Origin: PVC group bacterium
GTDB lineage: Bacteria > Verrucomicrobiota > Kiritimatiellia > CAIKKV01 > PXCX01
DNA: 5,338 nt
Reading direction: 5' to 3'
Assembly: GCA_003565195.1 (NCBI GenBank)
Contig: PXCX01000270.1
Coordinates: forward strand, 1 to 5,338
Under the pieces are notes generated by a model that saw only the letters and a program-made list of their open reading frames with translations, ran no database searches and was not told where the DNA came from. Shown here piece by piece: positions 1-5,338 of this stretch (within the stretch, counting starts at the first letter, position 1; each line of letters opens with the position of its first letter). The position numbers and the translations under genes were made by a program.

Positions 1-118
1 CAGGCCGGATTTCCTGAACGCTGAACACCTGAACACTGAACACTCAGAACGTCGCCATCTCACAGAATTTTCGCGGAAATGTTTGACTCATCTACTCAAA
101 GAATCCATGATTAAGGAG
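1..118. other. Non-coding tail downstream of the sulfatase gene
   Basis: This stretch follows the TAG stop of the sulfatase (read on the minus strand) and carries no open frame that looks like a gene. It contains a short degenerate tandem repeat, listed separately. I looked for a Rho-independent terminator on the minus strand and found only weak possibilities: a 5-bp TTTGA/TCAAA pair, and the near-palindrome ATTTCCGCGAAAAT, whose loop would be too small. Neither is followed by a clean T run. The transcript may end further left, outside the window, or by a Rho-dependent route. Confidence 0.6.
14..50. repeat. Degenerate 7-bp tandem repeat, unit CTGAACA
   Basis: On the plus strand there are four exact copies of the core CTGAAC, beginning at 14, 21, 29 and 36, so spaced 7, 8 and 7 bp apart. 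A fifth, altered copy (CTCAGAAC) follows at 43-50. The most common full unit is CTGAACA. The array lies between the sulfatase stop and the left edge and is not part of a gene I can see. A slipped-strand microsatellite-like repeat is the simplest reading. It is too short and lacks spacers, so it is not a CRISPR array. Whether more copies lie elsewhere in the genome cannot be seen here. Confidence 0.7.
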
Positions 119-1555
119 CTAACGCCATCCGCGCTGATTAAGCAGGGACCGGTTGGGCGGCGGCGTGAACGGTCGGTCCGGCTCTCCCTTCAACACGCCG
201 TCGGGCGCCCATTTTTCAATATCTCCGCCCCATAGTTCCGAAAGCATGTGATGTTGTAAACGATCGAAGATTTCCCGGTACGCGGGGTGCGCGGTTAGAT
301 CCTGCATTTCGCGCGGATCGCGATCGAGATCGAACAAGTGAAACCGGTTGCCGACCGGATACCAGATGAGCTTGGGGGGTCCCTGTCGGATCATGCGCAT
401 GGCCCGGCCGTCCTCATGATGTTCCGCGAAGAGGGTCTCGCGACGTCGATCGCCGAGCATGGACATGCCTTCGACCGTTTCGGGGATATCGAGACCGCAT
501 AAATCCAGCAACGTGGGCATCACGTCCCGCAGACAGGTCAATCGGTGGTCGGTCCGGTGGTGGCCGGTCCGCCGGTCGCCGGCGGCCGGCATCAAAATCA
601 TGGGAATTTTGGCGCTGTCCTCGAAAAGCGGCGGTTTGCACCACAGGTTATGGTTGCCGAGCATATCGCCGTGATCGCCGGTAAACATGACGATGGTGTT
701 GTCGAGCAGACCTTCCTCGCGCAGGGTGCCGATCAGTAAGCGCAGTTGATGATCGATATACGTGCACTGGGCGTAAAATCCGCGGAGCGCCAACCGGGTT
801 TCCCTGGCCGACAAGGGTTCGAAGCGGGCATTGTGTATTCTCAGGGCGTAAGGCAACCGCTCGCTGTCGGTGGCCCAGTCGCCGACAAACGGCGCGTCGA
901 TATCGGCTTCGGAATACATATCCAGATAATCGCGCGGCGGCGTGATGGGCGGGTGCGGCGCGGCATAGGAACAGTACCAGAAACCCGGTTTGCGCGGATC
1001 CCGGCGTTGGATGGTCCGGCACATTTCGCGTGTCGTCCACGCGGTGGGATGACAGGCCTCGGGCAGATGCCAGGGGCGCATGACATATTCGTTGTTACCC
1101 ATTGCGTGGGTCAACTCCTGTCCGGCGAATCCCTCGTGCTTTAAAAACAATTCGTAATCGTCCAGACCGCCTTCCAGATGGTGCCGGCCTTCTTCGTGAA
1201 GGATGACGTCGTCGAATCCGATCCGGTCGCGTTGCGGGTAGACATGTAATTTCCCGACGGCATAAGTCTGGTAACCGTTCTCGCGGAAAACCCGGGGCAT
1301 CGTGTCGAGGTGCGGCGGCATTTCCTCATGCTGTTTAAAAATGCGGTCGCCATGCGTTTTGGCGCTTGTTCCGGTCATGAGCGCCCGGCGCGCCGGAATG
1401 CAGGTGGGGGTCGTGGAATAAGCCTGGGTAAATAAAGTACCGCTGAGCGCCAACCGGTTGAGGGTCGGCGTCAGGATATGCCGGTGGCCCGCGGCTTGCA
1501 ACAAGCGTCCCGGCCAGTGATCGACACAGATTAACAATACATTGGGTGTGGTCAT
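119..1555 (-). CDS. Cys-type sulfatase (alkaline phosphatase superfamily), no visible export signal
   Basis: A 478-residue sulfatase that would hydrolyse a sulfate ester (R-O-SO3 to R-OH plus sulfate); the substrate cannot be told from the sequence. The active-site signature is TPTCIPARRALMTG, with Cys52 as the residue to be oxidised to formylglycine, Pro54 and Arg56. Other expected residues are visible: Asp12 near the N-terminus (metal), Lys102 and His104 in GKLH, His201 in PHPP, Asp294 and His295 in TGDHGD (metal) and Lys307. The C-terminal part contains FHLFDLDRDPREMQDL, typical of the small C-terminal subdomain of this family. The length fits a normal single-domain sulfatase, and the frame is intact. 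The ATG start is fixed by an ideal AAGGAG 7 nt upstream. The protein begins MTTPNVLLICVDHW, which is the first core strand, so there is no room for a signal peptide and it is probably cytoplasmic. Activity would need a formylglycine-generating enzyme or anSME maturase encoded elsewhere. It is the last gene of the apparent operon. Family assignment is firm; aryl-, choline- or glycan-sulfatase specificity is open. Confidence 0.95.
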   Translation of the reverse strand: MTTPNVLLICVDHWPGRLLQAAGHRHILTPTLNRLALSGTLFTQAYSTTPTCIPARRALMTGTSAKTHGDRIFKQHEEMPPHLDTMPRVFRENGYQTYAVGKLHVYPQRDRIGFDDVILHEEGRHHLEGGLDDYELFLKHEGFAGQELTHAMGNNEYVMRPWHLPEACHPTAWTTREMCRTIQRRDPRKPGFWYCSYAAPHPPITPPRDYLDMYSEADIDAPFVGDWATDSERLPYALRIHNARFEPLSARETRLALRGFYAQCTYIDHQLRLLIGTLREEGLLDNTIVMFTGDHGDMLGNHNLWCKPPLFEDSAKIPMILMPAAGDRRTGHHRTDHRLTCLRDVMPTLLDLCGLDIPETVEGMSMLGDRRRETLFAEHHEDGRAMRMIRQGPPKLIWYPVGNRFHLFDLDRDPREMQDLTAHPAYREIFDRLQHHMLSELWGGDIEKWAPDGVLKGEPDRPFTPPPNRSLLNQRGWR

Positions 1556-1562
1556 TCGATTT

Positions 1563-1568
1563 CTCCTT
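1563..1568 (-). promoter_or_regulatory. Shine-Dalgarno AAGGAG for the sulfatase, abutting the upstream stop codon
   Basis: On the minus strand the sequence reads TGA AAGGAG AAATCGA ATG. The TGA is the stop of the membrane-protein gene (1569-1571) and the ATG (1553-1555) is the sulfatase start. The spacing of 7 nt is optimal. Because the binding site touches the preceding stop codon, a ribosome finishing the membrane protein would be placed to start the sulfatase. This supports co-transcription and probable translational coupling. Confidence 0.9.
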
Positions 1569-4500
1569 TCAAGGCTTGTGCGGTTTCAGGACGCCAGATG
1601 GCTTTCGTTCGCGCCACTTTTTGCGATCGCGGGGTAACCGTCGCTTGATTCCTGCTCCGATGAGCGCCAGAATCCCGGCCAGTGTGGCCAGATGTCCCAT
1701 CCGGTCGGCGGCGGTGAATCCGTAAACCAATTCGACGGTATCCGAGGAGGGGATGACCAGCATAAAGGCGGGCGAAATCATGTATACCTCGGACGCCCCG
1801 GGACCGCGAACCCGCCAGTTGGGGAAGTAGGAGGTCTTGATCATGTGCGGACGTCCGACCGCCGTGGTCCGGAACCGGATACGATGATCCGTCCATTCCT
1901 CGAGGGTGACCGGATCGCTGTCGAAGCTGAAGAGTCCGCGGGATCCGGCTTTTGACAGGGATGCATCGTGGACGAGCGCTTCATAATCAGATTGCGATAT
2001 GATCTTGCGGGTTCCCGGCGGCGGCGCCGTACGCGGCCTAAGCCACACGAACGGTTGGTCAAGCAGGGCGGGAGTCTGCATCCAGGCGACGGCGGCGGAT
2101 TGGAAATCCACGGTGTCCACGGCGATCGGTAGGTCGTCGAGAACGCCGATCTTGCCGGAATTGGATGAGGTTGCCGAAAATACGGTCCAGCGATCAACTT
2201 GATGATCCGGCTTCCATCCGTCGTCGGCCATCAAGACCTCGTGCAGGGGTTCCCAGGCGGTTATCAAATGGCGTACATTAAAAAGGTCCAGATGGCGCAA
2301 TCCCAATTGCGGATTAAAATCGGACGGTGGAACGATGGCAGGATACCCGGCGCCGCGTTCGGAAATTTCGCCTTGAACGGTATAGGCGAACAAGGCGCCC
2401 AAGGCCGAATTGACCAAACCGCCTTCAAGAATCGGCTTGTCAATTATGTGCGGGACTGCCTCGAAGATGCGTGACGACCCGAATGCCTTGTTGGCGTCGT
2501 TAAGATCGTAGGCCAGCCGGCCCGGCGTGCCGTCAAGCGGTTCGATCAGTTCATGAAATTCGGTGGCCAGCGGTTTGGCTTCCAAACCTTCCAGATTCCA
2601 CTCAGCCCAGGACCGGACCAGGGAACCGGCGTTGTCGACCGCGATGGCCATGTATAGAAAAATCGCCAGAACCGCCAGAAAAGGACACTGGAAACGTTCA
2701 ATAATAAAACCGCTGCCGATGGCGGCCAGGATCAGGATTCCGAAATAAATGAAAGGCCACAAACGGATGTTGACGAAGACCGGATGCAGGGCGGTCCCGA
2801 TAACGAACAGCACGGTTGCCGCCGCGGTCATCCAAATCCATGGGCGGATCGCGGCATGGCGTTGATGACAAGCAAAACCGATGGCGACCGCTGCCGGCAA
2901 AACGGCCAGATAAGCCTCCCACGGAAGGGTCCGCCACAGGGTGACATCCCAATTGTCGCCGAAGTCGACGCTGTACGCTTGTTTGGCCAGCAGCGGGAAC
3001 AGCCACCAGGCGCTCAACAGGACGGCGGGGATACCGTCGCAAAACAAGGCCGTGAGCGCTTGCCGCCGGCTGGAACGAGACTGCACAAACGGCATGCAGG
3101 CTATCGTTAAGCAGGCGATTATGGATGTGAAGAAATGCGATAATATCAGGGCGGCCAAAAACAATGCGGTATGGATGCGGGGTCTGCCGGTCTCGGCATC
3201 GCGCCAGGCGCAGGCCAGGCACAGCGGAAAGAGGGCGAAACTGAGGCTGCTGGCAATCATGCCGGCCAGCGTACTGTATAAATTGACTCCCCACATGACA
3301 TGGGCATCGGTAAACAAGAACGGAAACATCGCGGCCGTCATTAAGGCCGCGACCGATTTAGGGAACTTCAAAACGCGGGCAGTCAGCCAGACACTGAAAG
3401 GCAAAAGCACGATACCCAGGATACTGGTGATTTTAAATGCAAGATTGAACGGCGCCAAGAGGCTGAGCAACGCGATCAGCATGTAGGGCAGCGGAAAGTA
3501 AAATTGGAATGCCGGGAAACCAGACCACCAGGCGTGCGACCAAGTCAATAAACGGCCTTCGCCGAACCAGTGTGTTCGTAAATGCGATGCCAGATAATTA
3601 TGGGCCGGTGTATCCCCGCCGACCGTTAACGTATCCCGCAACAATAAATCCAGCGGTATATGAGCTGTGAGCAATATGATCATGAAAAGACCGATCGTCC
3701 AACCGCTGCCGATCCAACCGATCGTTCGCGGTACACGTTTGGCTATCCCCGGCCATTGGCACAGGGCAAATAACAACAGCAACATCGTGGCGATGGCTAT
3801 CCAGAACATGGGATAGCGTGCCAGATATCCACGATGCGGCGGGATCTCAATTGTTGTCGATCTTACCAGACAACGGGGCCGCGCATCCAGTTCATAAGTG
3901 ATCACGGCGCTAACAGTTATTCGTCTGCCGGCGCGACCCCTGATGTTGTGAATCGGGAAACGGATGCTGTGCGCCGATTTCGCCGGGATTTCAATTAACT
4001 GTTCGGCTGTCGTGGTTTCCAGTTCATGGGGTGTAACCAACCGAATGCGGGCGTTAAGTGGCTCAGCATGTTCTGAAATGGCGACTACCCGTAAGTCGCC
4101 GCGATGTTTCAGGCGTTCGGGAGGATAAACCAGGATCCGTAACGGTGCCGGTGCGCTTGCCGCCGGTAGAAGATTAGTGACGGTAGTTGCCAAAATCGAG
4201 CTGAAAGGGTAACCGCTGCGGTCGCGAAAGGTTGTCGTTAAAATAAAGGGATATTCACCTTCCGTTAATGGTGAGGGTGTGCGTAGGGGATGGGTGACCT
4301 CAAGATTCGTTCCCGGTTCCAAACGAGTATCCGCGTCTTCCCAAACCTGGGGGACACCGGCAAACTCGGCGTGCCAGCGCAGACGATGAACGCTCTCGGT
4401 TCCACGATTGGTGAGTTCAATCTTGCATTCCAAGCCGTCCGCCGTACCGGTCACGTTGATTGCAGGCGATAAACGGATTGTGTGCGGTACGTCGTCAGCC

Positions 4501-4580
4501 CTCACGATCCAGGCAAGTGTGATGAAGATGATTGCGGCAAGCCGTACTTGGCGAAGTGGTGTTATAGTAAATGTATTCAT
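1569..4580 (-). CDS. Polytopic membrane protein, 6-pyruvoyl-tetrahydropterin-synthase-related / YfhO-like (GT-C-like)
   Basis: A 1003-residue protein counted from ATG 4580. A probable signal peptide (residues 1-28, ending IVRA before DD) is followed by two beta-rich, Ig-like segments (about 35-138 and 146-248), inferred to be periplasmic. A first membrane helix lies at about 256-276, and a bundle of roughly ten or more hydrophobic segments runs to about 648. The loop after the second helix has GGDTPAHNYL (Asp323, His327) and then WSGFPAFQFYFPLPYM (about 352-367), the conserved pattern of PTPS-related membrane proteins, which resemble GT-C glycosyltransferases using lipid-linked sugars. A long soluble domain follows (about 649-960), with SYFPNWRV near 917-924 as in YfhO-like proteins, then a last helix (about 962-978) and a very basic, presumably cytoplasmic tail. 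The family name is historical; no pterin synthase activity is implied. Its real role is unproven, with glycan or lipid-linked sugar transfer as the likely theme. A TTG two codons earlier (4584-4586) is an alternative start. Neither start has a clear Shine-Dalgarno sequence, so translation may depend on the gene 28 nt upstream. No frameshift is seen. Confidence 0.8.
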   Translation of the reverse strand: MNTFTITPLRQVRLAAIIFITLAWIVRADDVPHTIRLSPAINVTGTADGLECKIELTNRGTESVHRLRWHAEFAGVPQVWEDADTRLEPGTNLEVTHPLRTPSPLTEGEYPFILTTTFRDRSGYPFSSILATTVTNLLPAASAPAPLRILVYPPERLKHRGDLRVVAISEHAEPLNARIRLVTPHELETTTAEQLIEIPAKSAHSIRFPIHNIRGRAGRRITVSAVITYELDARPRCLVRSTTIEIPPHRGYLARYPMFWIAIATMLLLLFALCQWPGIAKRVPRTIGWIGSGWTIGLFMIILLTAHIPLDLLLRDTLTVGGDTPAHNYLASHLRTHWFGEGRLLTWSHAWWSGFPAFQFYFPLPYMLIALLSLLAPFNLAFKITSILGIVLLPFSVWLTARVLKFPKSVAALMTAAMFPFLFTDAHVMWGVNLYSTLAGMIASSLSFALFPLCLACAWRDAETGRPRIHTALFLAALILSHFFTSIIACLTIACMPFVQSRSSRRQALTALFCDGIPAVLLSAWWLFPLLAKQAYSVDFGDNWDVTLWRTLPWEAYLAVLPAAVAIGFACHQRHAAIRPWIWMTAAATVLFVIGTALHPVFVNIRLWPFIYFGILILAAIGSGFIIERFQCPFLAVLAIFLYMAIAVDNAGSLVRSWAEWNLEGLEAKPLATEFHELIEPLDGTPGRLAYDLNDANKAFGSSRIFEAVPHIIDKPILEGGLVNSALGALFAYTVQGEISERGAGYPAIVPPSDFNPQLGLRHLDLFNVRHLITAWEPLHEVLMADDGWKPDHQVDRWTVFSATSSNSGKIGVLDDLPIAVDTVDFQSAAVAWMQTPALLDQPFVWLRPRTAPPPGTRKIISQSDYEALVHDASLSKAGSRGLFSFDSDPVTLEEWTDHRIRFRTTAVGRPHMIKTSYFPNWRVRGPGASEVYMISPAFMLVIPSSDTVELVYGFTAADRMGHLATLAGILALIGAGIKRRLPRDRKKWRERKPSGVLKPHKP

Positions 4581-4587
4581 ATACAAC
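4561..4587 (-). other. Imperfect inverted repeat spanning the start codon of the membrane protein
   Basis: On the minus strand the sequence starts GTTGTA (4582-4587) and ends TATAAC (4561-4566), with the ATG start at 4578-4580 between them. As RNA the arms would pair over six positions, including one G-U wobble, with a further short GAA/TTT pairing inside. The patch is AT-rich compared with its surroundings. It could form a weak hairpin hiding the start until ribosomes arrive from the upstream gene, but the stem is weak and could be chance. Confidence 0.25.
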
Positions 4588-4608
4588 GGAGTCGCTGTTC
4601 TTGATCTT

Positions 4609-5337
4609 TCACCATTCTATGCGCGAACGTCGCAAATCATGCATTTTATTGTTGGTTGCGGGTAGCCTAATCAATACATCCTGGAATTCGGCGGTACCAA
4701 GCATGCCGGGTACCTGACATGAAACAGCTAAACCGACCCGAACTTGTTCCGGCAACGCGATGGTGTGTTCGGCGATAGGCTCCCAGGCGCCATCATCGAA
4801 TGATGCGGCTTGGAACCGGTCGCCGACGCGTACGATGCGCAGACGGCAAGGTAGTCGTACGGGAGCGTCGGAGATATGCACAATCTGCGGTGGGCGATGG
4901 GTGTGTCGTACCTGCAGAAGCAGCCTGCCGTTGTCCTGTATGCTGAAAAATATGTAGGGACCGTAATCGTCACTGCTCTCGCGCACCATCAGTCCGGTCA
5001 TGGATAGATTTTGCAGGGAATGGAACAAGACCGAAAATTCAAAGTCGCCGGTTGTAGCTGTATGAATGTAGCGGTAGGTATCGCTGCGCGAGCCGGAAAC
5101 TTGAAGAATCAGTGTGCCGTCGGCGCTCCAGGCCGTGCTGCCGCCGGGCCTGCCACCGATGCCGCCGCTGATCCATTGCGGTTCCAGAATACGCGGGAAA
5201 AAGGGCGGATCAAGTCGGATATCATGATCAATTGGTGTTAAGCTTGGCTTGGATGGAAGTCTGGCTGAGGAGTCACCCCGGGGCCCGGAGTCGCGATCGG
5301 TTGAATCGACAGCATGGATTGTCGGTCTAAACGCGCG
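4609..5337 (-). CDS. Concanavalin A-like (DUF1349-type) domain protein, N-terminus beyond the window
   Basis: The frame ends at TGA 4609-4611 and stays open, without a stop, to the right edge, giving at least 242 residues; the true start lies outside. An apparent TTG start at 5026-5028 falls in the middle of the fold and should be ignored. Residues 1-50 of the visible part are rich in Ser, Pro, Asp and Arg and look like a linker. From about 55 to 224 there is one beta-sandwich domain of the DUF1349 / ConA-like lectin-glucanase type. It shows a GGIGGRPGGSTAWSADGTL-like entry strand, GDFEFSVLF, the hallmark TGLMVRESSDD, then RLRIVRVGDRFQAASFDDGAW, and finally VRVGLAVSC and AEFQDVLI. These domains are usually found as binding modules on larger extracellular or multidomain proteins; no catalytic residues can be assigned. 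The C-terminus is short and basic (RRSRIEW), with no anchor or sorting signal. It is the first visible gene of the unit, 28 nt ahead of the membrane-protein gene. Its full architecture (for example a FecR-like, kinase or enzyme module at the front) cannot be judged. Confidence 0.85.
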   Translation of the reverse strand, partial: RAFRPTIHAVDSTDRDSGPRGDSSARLPSKPSLTPIDHDIRLDPPFFPRILEPQWISGGIGGRPGGSTAWSADGTLILQVSGSRSDTYRYIHTATTGDFEFSVLFHSLQNLSMTGLMVRESSDDYGPYIFFSIQDNGRLLLQVRHTHRPPQIVHISDAPVRLPCRLRIVRVGDRFQAASFDDGAWEPIAEHTIALPEQVRVGLAVSCQVPGMLGTAEFQDVLIRLPATNNKMHDLRRSRIEW

Positions 5338-5338
5338 C

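Noticed and set aside
14..50. CRISPR array or attachment site
   Set aside because: The repeat units are only 7-8 bp and directly abut one another, with no spacers. No integrase or tRNA gene is nearby.
67..108. Rho-independent terminator for the operon
   Set aside because: Candidate stems are at most 5-6 bp, one has a loop too small to form, and none is followed by a T run on the minus strand.
113..118. AAGGAG on the plus strand as a ribosome binding site of a rightward gene
   Set aside because: No ATG, GTG or TTG start at a suitable distance follows it, and the region downstream is the 3' end of the sulfatase read in antisense.
546..590. CCGGT/CCGGC-rich repetitive patch in the sulfatase gene, looking like an inserted repeat
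   Set aside because: It stays in frame and encodes an Arg/His-rich surface loop (around residues 323-339) between two conserved sulfatase segments. The loop length is normal for the family, so codon bias toward GC explains it.
1552..1571. Possible frameshift or gene fusion between the membrane protein and the sulfatase
   Set aside because: Both ends are clean: a genuine stop, an ideal ribosome binding site and a start that gives the complete sulfatase N-terminus.
2698..3294. 198-codon minus-strand open frame overlapping the membrane-protein gene in another frame
   Set aside because: Its product is Arg-, Pro- and His-rich low-complexity text typical of an out-of-frame reading, while the overlapping frame has clear membrane helices and family motifs.
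2941..3486. 181-codon open frame on the plus strand inside the membrane-protein gene, and similar shorter plus-strand frames elsewhere
   Set aside because: It is fully antisense to a well-supported gene, has no recognisable domain and no ribosome binding site that I could see. Such frames arise readily opposite GC-rich coding sequence.
4609..5028. A stand-alone 139-residue protein starting at TTG 5028
   Set aside because: The same frame continues without a stop to the window edge, and the upstream residues complete the beta-sandwich domain, so the TTG is an internal leucine codon.

Overview
The window holds three genes, all on the minus strand and packed tightly head to tail. In transcription order they are: the 3' part of a gene for a concanavalin A-like (DUF1349-type) protein that runs off the right edge (4609-5337); a large polytopic membrane protein resembling the 6-pyruvoyl-tetrahydropterin-synthase-related / YfhO group of GT-C-like proteins (1569-4580); and a formylglycine-dependent sulfatase (119-1555). 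The gaps between them are 28 and 13 nt, and the second gap is almost entirely a strong Shine-Dalgarno sequence. The three are therefore most simply read as one transcription unit, with translational coupling at least into the sulfatase.

The organism is bacterial. The base composition is moderately GC-rich by eye. The signal-peptide-bearing membrane protein with a periplasmic Ig-like N-terminus, the ConA-like domain and the free-standing Cys-type sulfatase are a combination common in the PVC group (Kiritimatiellota, Lentisphaerota, Planctomycetota), whose genomes often carry many sulfatases. This placement is inferred from gene style only; no marker gene is present, and other sulfatase-rich bacteria (for example some Bacteroidota or Clostridia) are not excluded.

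Layout: 1-118 is the non-coding tail downstream of the sulfatase and contains a short degenerate 7-bp tandem repeat (about 14-50) but no convincing terminator. 119-1555 is the sulfatase. 1556-1568 is its ribosome binding site. 1569-4580 is the membrane protein. 4581-4608 is a short spacer without a clear Shine-Dalgarno sequence. 4609 to the right edge is the ConA-like protein, whose reading frame stays open to the last complete codon.

How they might work together is inference. The membrane protein has the conserved first-loop pattern of lipid-linked-sugar-using GT-C-like proteins and could act in building or transferring a surface glycan. The ConA-like domain could bind a carbohydrate or protein. 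The sulfatase could remove sulfate (or a related ester) from a small substrate, apparently in the cytoplasm because no export signal is visible. I saw no RNA gene, CRISPR array, insertion sequence or phage feature. There is no strong evidence here for a wholly new system; the most distinctive things are the gene combination, the fused Ig-like N-terminus on the membrane protein and the small tandem repeat.
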